Source: Streptomyces sp. NBC_00448 (GTDB taxonomy: Bacteria > Actinomycetota > Actinomycetes > Streptomycetales > Streptomycetaceae). Taken from it: a DNA stretch of 64,000 bases. Shown here piece by piece: positions 27,475 through 35,891 of the stretch (within the stretch, counting starts at the first letter, position 1; every line of letters starts with the position of its first letter). The notes beneath the pieces are model-generated. The model made no database searches, was not told where the DNA came from, and saw only the letters and a list, made by a program, of their open reading frames with translations. The translations under genes were made by a program, and so were the position numbers. Location of the stretch: the NCBI RefSeq assembly GCF_036014115.1, contig NZ_CP107913.1:7495501-7559500 (forward strand), in the 5' to 3' direction.

Positions 27475-28255
27475 GGCGGCGGATCTCCCCCCGGAGTTCT
27501 TCGGTGATCTCGATGGACAGGTCGGCCACGCCCGCGTCCTCGATACGGCGCGGCTGCGGGATGTCGATGGTCCACTCCCGGTTGATCCGGCCGGGCCGGG
27601 AGGACAGCAGCACGACCCGCTGGGCGAGCCGGACCGCCTCGCGCACGTTGTGGGTCACGAACAGCACCGACAGGTCGGTCTCGGACCAGATCCGGGTCAG
27701 CTCGTCGTGCAGCACGTCCCGGGTGATCGCGTCGAGCGCCGCGAACGGCTCGTCCATCAGCAGCAGTTGGCTGTCCTGGGCGAGCGCCCGGGCCAGCGCC
27801 ACCCGCTGCCGCATCCCGCCGGACAGCTCGTGCACCCGCTTGCCGTACGCGTCGCCGAGCCGGACCAGGGACAGCAGCCGTTCGGCCTCCGCCCTGCGCT
27901 CCTCGCGCGGCACCCCGCGCAGCCGCAGCGCCAGTTCGATGTTCTTGCCCGCGGTCAGCCACGGGAACAGCGCGTGCTCCTGGAACATCAGCGCGGGTCG
28001 CCCGCCGGGCGCGTCGATCGCGCCGGCCGAGGGCTTGTCCAGGCCGGCCACCAGGTTCAGCAGGGTGGACTTGCCGCACCCCGAGGCACCCAGGAGGCAG
28101 ACGAACTCGCCCGGCGCCACGTCGAGCGTGATGTCGTCCAGCACGAGCTGCTGGGCGCCGGGCCTGCCGAACGCCTTCGAAACATGGTCGATGCGCGCGG
28201 CGTACCCGGCGGGTCCCGCCGGCGGTGCCGCGGGGCCGGTGAGGGTGTCGGCCAT
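27461..28255 (-). CDS. ssuB: ABC transporter ATP-binding protein, sulfonate/taurine type
   Basis: 264 residues from the ATG at 28255, preceded by a near-perfect AGGAGGTGA ribosome-binding site; the longer upstream frame is shadow. Walker A is LLGASGCGKSTLL, the Q-loop LMFQEHALFPWLT, the signature LSGGMRQRVALARAL, Walker B LLLMDEPFAALD and the switch His LFVTHNVREA. It matches SsuB/TauB/NrtD ATPases and powers the import system with the adjacent permease and binding protein. Confidence 0.92.
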   Translation of the reverse strand: MADTLTGPAAPPAGPAGYAARIDHVSKAFGRPGAQQLVLDDITLDVAPGEFVCLLGASGCGKSTLLNLVAGLDKPSAGAIDAPGGRPALMFQEHALFPWLTAGKNIELALRLRGVPREERRAEAERLLSLVRLGDAYGKRVHELSGGMRQRVALARALAQDSQLLLMDEPFAALDAITRDVLHDELTRIWSETDLSVLFVTHNVREAVRLAQRVVLLSSRPGRINREWTIDIPQPRRIEDAGVADLSIEITEELRGEIRRHGQH

Positions 28256-28443
28256 GGTGGTCACCTCCTGGGGTCCTCGGTTGCGCAAGGGATGGGGTCG
28301 GTCGGGTGCTGCGGGGTGCGGTGCCGCGGTACGGCTTCGCGGTGGTGCCGCGAGGTCGCGGTGCTGAGGTGTGCTGACCTGCCGACGCGGCCGGGCCGTC
28401 CGGGCTGTCCGGGCCGTCGGGACCGGCCGCGCGGAGCAGGGGG

Positions 28444-29592
28444 CTACTGCGTGCCGAGCCCGGCGGCGCTCACCGTCGGCTTGCCCTGCTCCTTGAGGAC
28501 CTTGTTGAGCAGCGTGAGGTCGTAGATCCCGTCCAGCTTCGGCGCCTTGAGCAGGCCCGCCGACACCGCGTGCTCCGCCTCGGCCTTGGCGGTGTCCGCC
28601 AGCGGGTCGTCGAGCACCTGGATGGACTTCCACGCCGGGTCGAGCTGGCTGGCCGGCAGCGACTTCTGGGTCAGCGCCTTGATCTGGGTGTTCGCGTCCG
28701 CCTTCGCCTTGTCGGGGTTGGCGTTGATCCACGCGTTGGTCTTCACCGAGCCGCGCAGCACCGCCTCGACGACGTCGGGGTGCGCCTTGAGGAACTTCTG
28801 CGACACGATCACGTTGGTGATCACGAACTGCTTGTTCGGCCACAGCGTGCTCTCGTCGAGCAGCACCTTCGCGCCCTCGTCCACCAGCTTCGACGCGGTG
28901 GGCTCCGGCACCCACGCGCCGTCGATGGAGCCGCTCGCGTATGCCTGCGGGGCCAGCGAGTTGTCGGTGCGGACCACCGACACGTCGCCCTTGCCGCTCT
29001 GCGCGTCGACCTTCCAGCCCTTGGACCTGATGAAGTTCAGCAGCGCCACGTCCTGGGTGTTGCCCAGCTGCGGGGTGGCGATCTTCTTGCCCTTGAGATC
29101 CGCGATGGTCTTGATCTTCTTCGGGTTGACCACCAGCTTGACGCCGCCCGAGGCCGACCCCGAGATGATCTTCAGGTCGGAGCCCTTGGACTGGGTGTAG
29201 CCGTTGATGGACGGCGAGGGGCCGATCCAGCCGATGTCGATCGAGCCGGCGTTGAGCGCCTCGATCTCCGCGGGGCCCGCGTTGAAGGTGGACTGCTTGA
29301 TCTTGGTGCTGCCCAACTCCTGCTGGAAGAAGCCCTCTTTCAGGCCGACCAGGGCGGTGGCGTGGGTGAGGTTCGGGAAGTAGCCGATCTTCACCTCGTC
29401 GGTGGAGAGCTTCTTCGCGCTCGTGCTGCCGCCGGCGGCGGCCGGTGCGGTGGTGGCGTCGTCGTTCGACTTGCTGGAGCCGTAGCCGCAGGCGGAAAGA
29501 GCGCCGAAGAGGATCGGCAGTGCGGCGGCCGCGGCGACGAGTCTGCGGCGGCGGGAGGAGCGCGGGGCGGATATGCGGGGCAGGGCAGACAC
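28444..29592 (-). CDS. ssuA: Sulfonate-type ABC transporter substrate-binding lipoprotein
   Basis: 382 residues. Twin-Arg-like and hydrophobic N-terminus (SSRRRRLVAAAAALPILFG) with lipobox LSAC, so it is lipid-anchored at Cys34 or nearby. The mature domain has KIGYFPNLTHATALVGLKEG, SIDIGWIGPSPSINGY and LRGSVKTNAWINANPDKAKA, the NMT1/SsuA fold that binds aliphatic sulfonates, taurine or related anions. It delivers substrate to the permease and ATPase encoded just downstream. The 188-bp gap to the ATPase is longer than others in the operon and holds no gene. Confidence 0.88.
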   Translation of the reverse strand: MSALPRISAPRSSRRRRLVAAAAALPILFGALSACGYGSSKSNDDATTAPAAAGGSTSAKKLSTDEVKIGYFPNLTHATALVGLKEGFFQQELGSTKIKQSTFNAGPAEIEALNAGSIDIGWIGPSPSINGYTQSKGSDLKIISGSASGGVKLVVNPKKIKTIADLKGKKIATPQLGNTQDVALLNFIRSKGWKVDAQSGKGDVSVVRTDNSLAPQAYASGSIDGAWVPEPTASKLVDEGAKVLLDESTLWPNKQFVITNVIVSQKFLKAHPDVVEAVLRGSVKTNAWINANPDKAKADANTQIKALTQKSLPASQLDPAWKSIQVLDDPLADTAKAEAEHAVSAGLLKAPKLDGIYDLTLLNKVLKEQGKPTVSAAGLGTQ

Positions 29593-29931
29593 GGGTGTGT
29601 CCCTTCGTAAGGCCCGGCGTGTCGCGCCCGATGGGGCTAGGGCGCGGCCGGAGTGGCGTCAGGTCCTCGGAAGCGGTGCCGCGGCAGGGCGTGCCGGGCA
29701 CGGCGGGTGCGTCTCGGGTCCGGCGGACGGAGCGGGTACGCGGCGCACCCGGCAGGAGCGCGGTGTGCGCGGCGTACGGCGGTGGCCGCGGCGGTGGTGC
29801 GGGTCGCGGCCGGGCGGGTCAGGCCGCACATCGTGCGACCCCGCCCGTCCCGGCGCCGAGCCGGCCGCTGCCGACCCGCCCGCCTTCCTTCGCGAAGCCC
29901 GAGAAGGCTTCCTGAGCCAGTTGAGACACCG
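29593..29931. other. 339-bp gap between cysN and the binding-protein gene
   Basis: No reading frame here has both a start with a ribosome-binding site and protein-like composition. A weak imperfect hairpin lies near the cysN end (about 29885-29911, GCCTTC/GAAGGC with inner CTTCGCGAAG). It may partly terminate the cys transcript and let the ssu genes be transcribed separately, but no clear promoter is visible. Confidence 0.4.
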
Positions 29932-31278
29932 TCAGAAGTCCCATCCGTCGTCGTCGGCGGCCGGGGCCTGGGGGCGGGCGGCGAACGGCTCGCCCGCCAT
30001 GCCGGCCGTCAGCGTGGCGCCGTCGGCGGGGTCGATGAGCAGGAACGACCCGGTCAGCCGCGACTCGGCGTAGGCGTCCACCGGCAGCGGCTCCGCGGTG
30101 CGCAGCACCACCGCGCCGATGTCGTTGACCTCCAGCGCCGCCGGGTTCTCCTCGTGGGCGAGGCCGTGCGACAGGTCGATCCGGTACGGCAGTTCCTTCA
30201 CGATCGCCTTCACCGTGCGGGTGGCGTGCTTGAGCAGCACCCGTTCGCCGACCCGCAGCGGCCGCTCGTGCAGGTGGCACGCGGTGGCGGTGATGTCCTG
30301 GGTGACGGCCGGCGCGTGGGCGGTCGGCGCGATCAGATCGCCGCGGGAGACGTCCACGTCGTCGGTGAGCAGCACGGTCACCGACTGCGGGGCCCACGCG
30401 GTGTCCACCGCGGTGCCGAGCGCGTCGATCCCGGCGATCGTGGTGGTACGGCCCGAGGGCAGCACCGTCACCGGGTCGCCGACCCGCAGCAGCCCGGAGG
30501 CGATCTGCCCGGCGTAGCCGCGGTAGTCGGGGTGCTCGGCGGTCTGCGGCCGGATCACGTACTGCACCGGGAAGCGCGGCGGGCAGCCGGTCAGGTCGTG
30601 GCCGACCCGGACGGTCTCCAGGTGCTCCAGCACCGTCGGGCCGCCGTACCAGTCCATGTTCGCCGACGGCTCCACCACGTTGTCCCCGGTGAGCGCGGAG
30701 ATCGGGATGGCGGCGACGTCCGGCACGCCGAGCGAGGCCGCGTACGCGGTGAACTCCTCGGCGATCGCGGCGAACACCGGCTCGGCGTAGTCGACCAGGT
30801 CCATCTTGTTGACCGCCAGCACCACGTGCGGCACCCGCAGCAGCGCGGCGACCGCGGCGTGCCGGCGGGTCTGCTCGACCACGCCGTTGCGGGCGTCCAC
30901 CAGCACCACGGCCAGTTCGGCGGTGGACGCGCCGGTGACCATGTTGCGGGTGTACTGCACGTGCCCGGGGGTGTCGGCGAGGATGAACCGCCGCCGGGCG
31001 GTGGCGAAGTAGCGGTAGGCGACGTCGATGGTGATGCCCTGCTCGCGCTCGGCGCGCAGTCCGTCGGTGAGCAGCGCCAGGTCGGGGGCCTGCTGGCCGC
31101 GCACCAGGGACGCCCGCTGCACTGCCTCCAACTGGTCGGTGAGCACCGACTTGGAGTCGTGCAGCAGCCGCCCGACCAGGGTGGACTTGCCGTCGTCGAC
31201 GGAGCCGGCGGTGGCGAAGCGCAGCAGGGTGGTGGCCGACAGCTGCTCGGCGGTGATCGGGCTCGTGGTGCCGGTCAT
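29932..31278 (-). CDS. cysN: Sulfate adenylyltransferase subunit 1 (GTPase)
   Basis: 448 residues from the ATG at 31278, 2 nt past the cysD stop. It belongs to the EF-Tu-like GTPase family: P-loop TAGSVDDGKSTLVG, switch region EREQGITIDVAYRYF, DTPGHVQYTRNM, and NKMDLVDY, with two beta-barrel domains after residue 220. With CysD it forms ATP sulfurylase, making APS from sulfate and ATP and using GTP hydrolysis to drive the reaction. There is no fused APS-kinase domain; the kinase is the separate cysC gene two genes upstream. Confidence 0.95.
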   Translation of the reverse strand: MTGTTSPITAEQLSATTLLRFATAGSVDDGKSTLVGRLLHDSKSVLTDQLEAVQRASLVRGQQAPDLALLTDGLRAEREQGITIDVAYRYFATARRRFILADTPGHVQYTRNMVTGASTAELAVVLVDARNGVVEQTRRHAAVAALLRVPHVVLAVNKMDLVDYAEPVFAAIAEEFTAYAASLGVPDVAAIPISALTGDNVVEPSANMDWYGGPTVLEHLETVRVGHDLTGCPPRFPVQYVIRPQTAEHPDYRGYAGQIASGLLRVGDPVTVLPSGRTTTIAGIDALGTAVDTAWAPQSVTVLLTDDVDVSRGDLIAPTAHAPAVTQDITATACHLHERPLRVGERVLLKHATRTVKAIVKELPYRIDLSHGLAHEENPAALEVNDIGAVVLRTAEPLPVDAYAESRLTGSFLLIDPADGATLTAGMAGEPFAARPQAPAADDDGWDF

Positions 31279-31280
31279 GG

Positions 31281-32216
31281 CTAGAAGTACCCCTCGCGCT
31301 TGCGGTCTTCCATCGCGGCCTCGGACATCTTGTCGTCGGCGCGGGTGGCGCCCCGCTCGGTGAGCCGGGAGGCGGCGATCTCGGTGATCACCGCTTCGAG
31401 TGTGGTGGCGTCGGAGTCGACCGCGCCGGTGCAGGACATGTCGCCGACGGTGCGGTAGCGCACCAGCCGGGTCTGCACCGGCTCGTCGGCCTTCGGGCCG
31501 CCCCAGTCGCCCGCGGTCAGCCACATGCCGGCCCGGTTGAAGACCTCCCGCCGGTGCGCGAAGTAGATCTGCGGCAGCGCGATGTGCTCCCGGGCGATGT
31601 ACTGCCACACGTCCAGCTCGGTCCAGTTGGAGAGCGGGAAGACCCGCACGTGCTCGCCGGGGGCGTGCCGGCCGTTGTAGAGCGACCACAGCTCGGGGCG
31701 CTGGCGGCGCGGGTCCCACTGGGAGAACTCGTCGCGCAGCGAGAAGACCCGCTCCTTGGCGCGCGCCTTCTCCTCGTCGCGCCGGCCGCCGCCGAACACC
31801 GCGTCGAAGCGGTGCTGCTGGATCGCCTCGGTGAGCGGCACGGTCTGCAGCGGGTTGCGGGTGCCGTCCGGGCGCTCGCGCAGCCGCCCGTCGTCGATGT
31901 AGTCCTGCACCTTCGCGACGTGCAGCCGCAACGTGTGCTCGGCGACCGTACGGTCCCGGTACTCCAGCACCTCGGGGAAGTTGTGGCCGGTGTCGACGTG
32001 CAGCAGCGAGAACGGCACCGCGGCCGGCGCGAACGCCTTCAGCGCCAGGTGCAGCATCACGATCGAGTCCTTGCCGCCGGAGAAGAGGATCACCGGCCGC
32101 TCGAACTCGCCCGCGACCTCGCGGAAGATGTGCACCGCCTCCGACTCCAGCGCGTCCAGGTGCGTGAGCGCGTACGGACTGGCGGTCGCCCCGCTCTGCG
32201 CGACGGTCGTCGTCAT
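31281..32216 (-). CDS. cysD: Sulfate adenylyltransferase subunit 2
   Basis: 311 residues, full length. Catalytic ATP sulfurylase subunit of the PP-loop family: VILFSGGKDSIVMLHLALKA near residue 43 and FGGGRRDEEKARAKERVFS with the conserved Arg/Lys region, then PLSNWTELDVWQYIARE. The ATG overlaps the cysC stop as ATGA and cysN starts 2 nt after its own stop, so the three genes are tightly coupled. Confidence 0.95.
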   Translation of the reverse strand: MTTTVAQSGATASPYALTHLDALESEAVHIFREVAGEFERPVILFSGGKDSIVMLHLALKAFAPAAVPFSLLHVDTGHNFPEVLEYRDRTVAEHTLRLHVAKVQDYIDDGRLRERPDGTRNPLQTVPLTEAIQQHRFDAVFGGGRRDEEKARAKERVFSLRDEFSQWDPRRQRPELWSLYNGRHAPGEHVRVFPLSNWTELDVWQYIAREHIALPQIYFAHRREVFNRAGMWLTAGDWGGPKADEPVQTRLVRYRTVGDMSCTGAVDSDATTLEAVITEIAASRLTERGATRADDKMSEAAMEDRKREGYF

Positions 32217-32770
32217 GCCCTACCTCTTTCGCTCGCGATGCGGCCGCTGTCCCCGAGGTACGCGTACACGGCGGCCGCCGACTGCGCGACGCTGCTGCCC
32301 TGGGTCTCGATGCGCAGATCGGGGTGCTGCGGTACCTCGTACGGGTCGTCGACCCCGGTGAGCCCGGTCAGCTCGCCCGCGGCCTGCTTGGCGTACAGCC
32401 CCTTGACGTCGCGCACCGCGCAGACGTCCACGGGGGTGGCGATGTGCACCTCGACGTAGTCGGTGCCGCGGCTCTGATGCCGCTTGCGGACCGCCTCGCG
32501 GCTGTCGGAGTAGGGCGCGATCACCGGGACCAGCACCAACACGCCGTGCGAGGCGAGCAGTTCGGCGACGAAGCCGATCCGCTGCACATTGGTGTGCCGG
32601 TCCTCGCGGGTGAAGCCGAGCCCGGCGGAGAGGAATTCGCGGATCTCGTCGCCGTCCAGCACCTCGACCAGCCGGCCCTCGGAGCGCAGTTGCTCCGCCA
32701 GGGCGGTGGCGATGGTCGTCTTGCCCGCGCTGGGCAGCCCGGTGAGCCATACCGTGGCTCCGCCGCTCAT
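32213..32770 (-). CDS. cysC: Adenylyl-sulfate kinase
   Basis: 185 residues from the ATG at 32770, preceded by AGGAGG at a good spacing. P-loop WLTGLPSAGKTTIATAL; LDGDEIREFLSAGLGFTRED and NVQRIGFVAELL are APS-binding motifs. It phosphorylates APS to PAPS. An in-frame GTG at 32914, overlapping the cysH stop as GTGA, would add 48 residues rich in Thr, Glu and Pro encoded by imperfect tandem repeats; I prefer the ATG because of its ribosome-binding site. CysH here looks like an APS reductase, so PAPS is probably for sulfotransferases. Confidence 0.93.
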   Translation of the reverse strand: MSGGATVWLTGLPSAGKTTIATALAEQLRSEGRLVEVLDGDEIREFLSAGLGFTREDRHTNVQRIGFVAELLASHGVLVLVPVIAPYSDSREAVRKRHQSRGTDYVEVHIATPVDVCAVRDVKGLYAKQAAGELTGLTGVDDPYEVPQHPDLRIETQGSSVAQSAAAVYAYLGDSGRIASERGRA

Positions 32771-32910
32771 CCGGTCCTCCTGGTTCGTCGACTCGGTGGT
32801 CGTCGGCTCGATCGTCGTGGGCTCGATTGTCTTGGGCTCGGTGGTCGCCGGCTCGGTGCGGCCGTGGGCAGTCGCGTCCGGGGGCGTGCGCACAGCTTTC
32901 ACAGGTGTGT

Positions 32911-33615
32911 TCACAGGTGGATGCCGCACTCGGTCTTGCCGAGCCCGGCCCACCGGCCCGACCTGGCGTCCTCGCCCTCCAGCACCCGGCGGGTGCAGGG
33001 GGCGCAGCCCACCGAGGCGTAGCCGTCCGTCAGCAACGGGTTGGTGAGAACTCCGTGCTGAGCGACGTATGTTTCCACGTCTTCCTGTGTCCACCGGGCG
33101 ATCGGGGCGATCTTCACCTTTCGGCGCTTGGCGTCCCAACCGACCACCGGGGTGCCCGCGCGGGTCGGGGACTCGTCGCGGCGCAGCCCGGTGGCCCACG
33201 CGTCGTAGCCGCGCAGGCCCGCCTCCAGGGGGGCGACCTTGCGCAGCGCGCAGCACAGGTCGGGGTCGCGGTCGTGCAGCTTCGCGCCGTACTGCGCGTC
33301 CTGCTCGGCGACGGTCTGCGCCGGGGTGAGCGTGATCACGTTCACGTCCATGACGGCGTCCACGGCGTCCCGGGTGCCGATGGTCTCCGGGAAGTGGTAG
33401 CCGGTGTCGAGGAAGACGACGTCCACGCCGGGCATGGCGCGCGCGGCGAGGTGCGCGACGACGGCGTCCTCCATCGAGGAGGTGACGCAGAAGCGGCGGC
33501 CGAAGGTGTCGGCGGCCCAGCGCAGCACGTCGAGTGCGGACGCCTCCTCGAGGTCGCGGCCGGCCTGTTCGGCCAGCCGCTCCAGGTCCTGCGCGGTGTG
33601 CGGTGCGGTGGTCAC
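32911..33615 (-). CDS. cysH: Assimilatory APS reductase, CysH family
   Basis: 234 residues from the GTG at 33615, with GGAGG 6 nt upstream and GTGA overlap with the preceding zinc-ribbon gene. VTSSMEDAVVAHLAARA is the nucleotide-binding loop and ECGIHL at the C-terminus carries the catalytic Cys. The cysteine pairs LCCALRK and GCAPCTR match the 4Fe-4S ligands of APS reductases and are absent from PAPS-only enzymes. It reduces APS to sulfite and AMP, using thioredoxin. Confidence 0.94.
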   Translation of the reverse strand: MTTAPHTAQDLERLAEQAGRDLEEASALDVLRWAADTFGRRFCVTSSMEDAVVAHLAARAMPGVDVVFLDTGYHFPETIGTRDAVDAVMDVNVITLTPAQTVAEQDAQYGAKLHDRDPDLCCALRKVAPLEAGLRGYDAWATGLRRDESPTRAGTPVVGWDAKRRKVKIAPIARWTQEDVETYVAQHGVLTNPLLTDGYASVGCAPCTRRVLEGEDARSGRWAGLGKTECGIHL

Positions 33616-33803
33616 GGTGCGCCTCCGTCGGAAGAGCCGTGCGGGGAAGGTCCCTTGAAGCCCTCGGCGAGCAGGCCGAGGAACTTCAACTGGAATGCGC
33701 GGTTGCAGGCCCGGCATTCCCACGAGCCGTGCCCCTCTTCCGAGGGGCGCAGGTCCTCGTCGCCGCAGTAGGGGCAGTAGAACGGCGCGGCTCGCTCCGT
33801 CAC
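33612..33803 (-). CDS. Small zinc-ribbon/rubredoxin-like protein of the cys operon
   Basis: 63 residues. Two CxxC pairs, FYCPYCGDEDLRP and WECRACNRAFQLKFLG, form a likely zinc ribbon; the C-terminus is basic then Gly/Ser-rich. The GTG start overlaps the sulfite-reductase stop (GTGA) and its own stop overlaps the cysH start (GTGA), so it is locked between them. I recognise the same small gene at this position in streptomycete sulfur operons. Its role is unknown; metal delivery or electron transfer to the reductases is possible, although four cysteines with this spacing suggest Zn rather than a redox cluster. Confidence 0.8.
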   Translation of the reverse strand: MTERAAPFYCPYCGDEDLRPSEEGHGSWECRACNRAFQLKFLGLLAEGFKGPSPHGSSDGGAP

Positions 33804-35524
33804 GACAGCTCCTCCTCCGACGCTCTGGCCGCCCACTGGGCGAAGCGCTCGCCGTCGGTGCGCCCGGCCTGGAAGCGGCCCAGCACGCGCTCGACGTAGT
33901 CGGGCAGTTCGGTGGCGGTGACCTTCAGGCCGCGGACCTTGCGGCCGAAGCCCGGGTCGAGGCCGAGGCCGCCGCCGAGGTGCACCTGGTAGCCCTCGAC
34001 CTGGTTGCCGTCGGCGTCGGTGACGAGCTGGCCCTTGAGCCCGATGTCCGCGGTCTGGATACGGGCGCAGGAGTTGGGGCAGCCGTTGATGTTGATCGCG
34101 ATCGGTTCGTCGAAGTCCGGCAGCCGCCGCTCGAGTTCGTCGATCAGCGAGGCGCCGCGCGCCTTCGTCTCCACGATCGCCAGCTTGCAGAACTCGATGC
34201 CGGTGCAGGCCATGGTGCCGCGCCGGAAGGGCGAGGGCGCGACCTGGAGGTCGAGCGCTTCGAGCCCGGCGGTCAGCGACGCGACCTGGTCCTCCTCGAC
34301 GTCCAGCACGATCAGCTTCTGGTCGGTGGTGGTGCGCAGCCGGTCCGAGCCGTGCGCGCCGGCGAGTTCGGCGATCTTCGTCAGGGCGGCGCCGTCGACC
34401 CGGCCGACCCGCGGCGCGAAGCCGACGTAGTACCGGCCGTCCTTCTGCCGGTGCACGCCGATGTGGTCGCGCCACACCTGCGCCGGCTGCTCGGGCCCGG
34501 GGCCGTCCAGCAGCGGCCGCTTGAGGTACTCGTCCTGGAGCACCTGGCGGAACTTCTCCGCCCCCCAGTCCGCGACGAGGAACTTCAGCCGGGCGCGGCC
34601 GCGCAGCCGCCGGTAGCCGTAGTCGCGGAAGATGCCGATCACCCCGGCCCACACGTCGGGCACCTCGCCCAGCGGCACCCACGCGCCGAGCCGCACACCC
34701 AGCTTGGGGTTGGTGGACAGCCCGCCACCGACCCACAGGTCGAAGCCGGGGCCGTGCTCGGGGTGGTCCACGCCGACGAACGCGATGTCGTTGATCTCGT
34801 GCACCACGTCCAGCAGCGGGGAGCCGGAGATCGCGGTCTTGAACTTGCGCGGCAGGTTGGAGAACTCCTTGGTGCCGATGTACCGCTCGTGGATCTCGTC
34901 GATCGCGGGGGTGCCGTCGATGATCTCGTCCTCGGCGATACCCGCGACGGGGGAGCCGAGGATGACCCGCGGCACGTCGCCGCACGCCTCGGTGGTGGAC
35001 AGGCCCACGGCCTCCAGCCGGCGCCAGATCTCCGGCACGTCCTCGATCCTGATCCAGTGGTACTGGATGTTCTGCCGGTCGGTGAGGTCGGCGGTGCCGC
35101 GGGCGAACTCCTGCGAGATCTCGCCGATCACCCGCAGTTGGGCCACGGTCAGCCGGCCGCCGTCGATCCGCACCCGCATCATGAAGAAGCTGTCGTCCAG
35201 CTCCTCCGGCTCCAGCACGGCGGTGCGGCCGCCGTCGATCCCGGGCCTGCGCTGGGTGTACAGGCCCCACCAGCGCATCCGCCCGCGCAGGTCGGAACCG
35301 TCGATCGAGTCGAAGCCGCGGTGCGCGTAGATCGTCTCGATCCGGGTCCGTACGTTGAGACCGTCGTCGTCCTTCTTGGACTGCTCGTTGGCGTTCAGCG
35401 GCGTGAAGTGGCCCATCGCCCACTGGCCTTCACCGCGGTGCCGTCCGGTCCTGCGGCGGGCGGCAGCGGCGTTCGGAGCGGCGCTCCCGGCCGGGGGCTG
35501 GGGGGAGTCGGGGCTGGAAGCCAT
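33800..35524 (-). CDS. sir: Ferredoxin-type sulfite reductase (nitrite/sulfite reductase family)
   Basis: 574 residues from the ATG at 35524, which has GAAGGA 9 nt upstream; the frame extends to 35587 without family similarity. Nitrite/sulfite-reductase half domains repeat at about residues 60-160 and 330-400. The siroheme/4Fe-4S site is formed by CTGIEFCKLAIVETK and NGCPNSCARIQTADIG (CxxxxxC and CxxxC). It reduces sulfite to sulfide with six electrons from ferredoxin. The first large gene of the operon, it is preceded by a 27-aa cysteine-containing leader peptide. Confidence 0.93.
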   Translation of the reverse strand: MASSPDSPQPPAGSAAPNAAAARRRTGRHRGEGQWAMGHFTPLNANEQSKKDDDGLNVRTRIETIYAHRGFDSIDGSDLRGRMRWWGLYTQRRPGIDGGRTAVLEPEELDDSFFMMRVRIDGGRLTVAQLRVIGEISQEFARGTADLTDRQNIQYHWIRIEDVPEIWRRLEAVGLSTTEACGDVPRVILGSPVAGIAEDEIIDGTPAIDEIHERYIGTKEFSNLPRKFKTAISGSPLLDVVHEINDIAFVGVDHPEHGPGFDLWVGGGLSTNPKLGVRLGAWVPLGEVPDVWAGVIGIFRDYGYRRLRGRARLKFLVADWGAEKFRQVLQDEYLKRPLLDGPGPEQPAQVWRDHIGVHRQKDGRYYVGFAPRVGRVDGAALTKIAELAGAHGSDRLRTTTDQKLIVLDVEEDQVASLTAGLEALDLQVAPSPFRRGTMACTGIEFCKLAIVETKARGASLIDELERRLPDFDEPIAININGCPNSCARIQTADIGLKGQLVTDADGNQVEGYQVHLGGGLGLDPGFGRKVRGLKVTATELPDYVERVLGRFQAGRTDGERFAQWAARASEEELS

Positions 35525-35708
35525 GGCGATGCGTCCTTCGGGCAGGCGTGTATACGGGTCGGTGCGGCGCGGGGCGGCATGCGGCACGGGCTGACCCGGG
35601 GCCTGCGCGGGCGCAGGGCATCACGGCTCACCCGATCACGGCAGGCGGCTCTCGCGCATCCACGACGGCGGGGACGGCGGGGTCGGCGCGGTACGCGCCG
35701 CTAGGTGC

Positions 35709-35792
35709 TCAGCCCGCCGGACAGATGGCGCTGGACACGCGGCAGAAGTCGACGTGCGGCCGACCTACCAAGGCGATTCCAGTGCGTGACAT
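35709..35792 (-). CDS. 27-aa leader peptide upstream of sir
   Basis: ATG at 35792 through TGA at 35709. It starts MSRTGIALVGRPHVDFC and ends RVSSAICPAG. This matches the pattern I know from streptomycete putative leader peptides in front of sulfur-assimilation operons. Two Cys codons (17 and 24) lie near the end, so ribosome stalling at low cysteinyl-tRNA could signal to the downstream operon. The stop is 184 nt from the sir ATG, enough room for attenuator folding. No strong ribosome-binding site precedes the ATG, so a leaderless transcript is possible. Confidence 0.8.
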   Translation of the reverse strand: MSRTGIALVGRPHVDFCRVSSAICPAG

Positions 35793-35834
35793 GACGAAAG
35801 CGTGGCACGCGGGTATTCGGCCAGTCCACCGACA

Positions 35835-35847
35835 TCCACGATGTGGA
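35835..35847. promoter_or_regulatory. Palindrome upstream of the cys leader peptide
   Basis: TCCACGATGTGGA (5-bp arms, 3-nt centre), 43 nt upstream of the leader-peptide ATG, in the promoter region. A TGG-rich repeat in the same direction (TGGTCCAC on the minus strand) overlaps it. Candidate operator for a sulfur-responsive repressor; the protein is unknown. Confidence 0.45.
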
Positions 35848-35891
35848 CCACTTCATCCCGAATAGTGGGCACCGCTTGCCTCGCGGACCGC

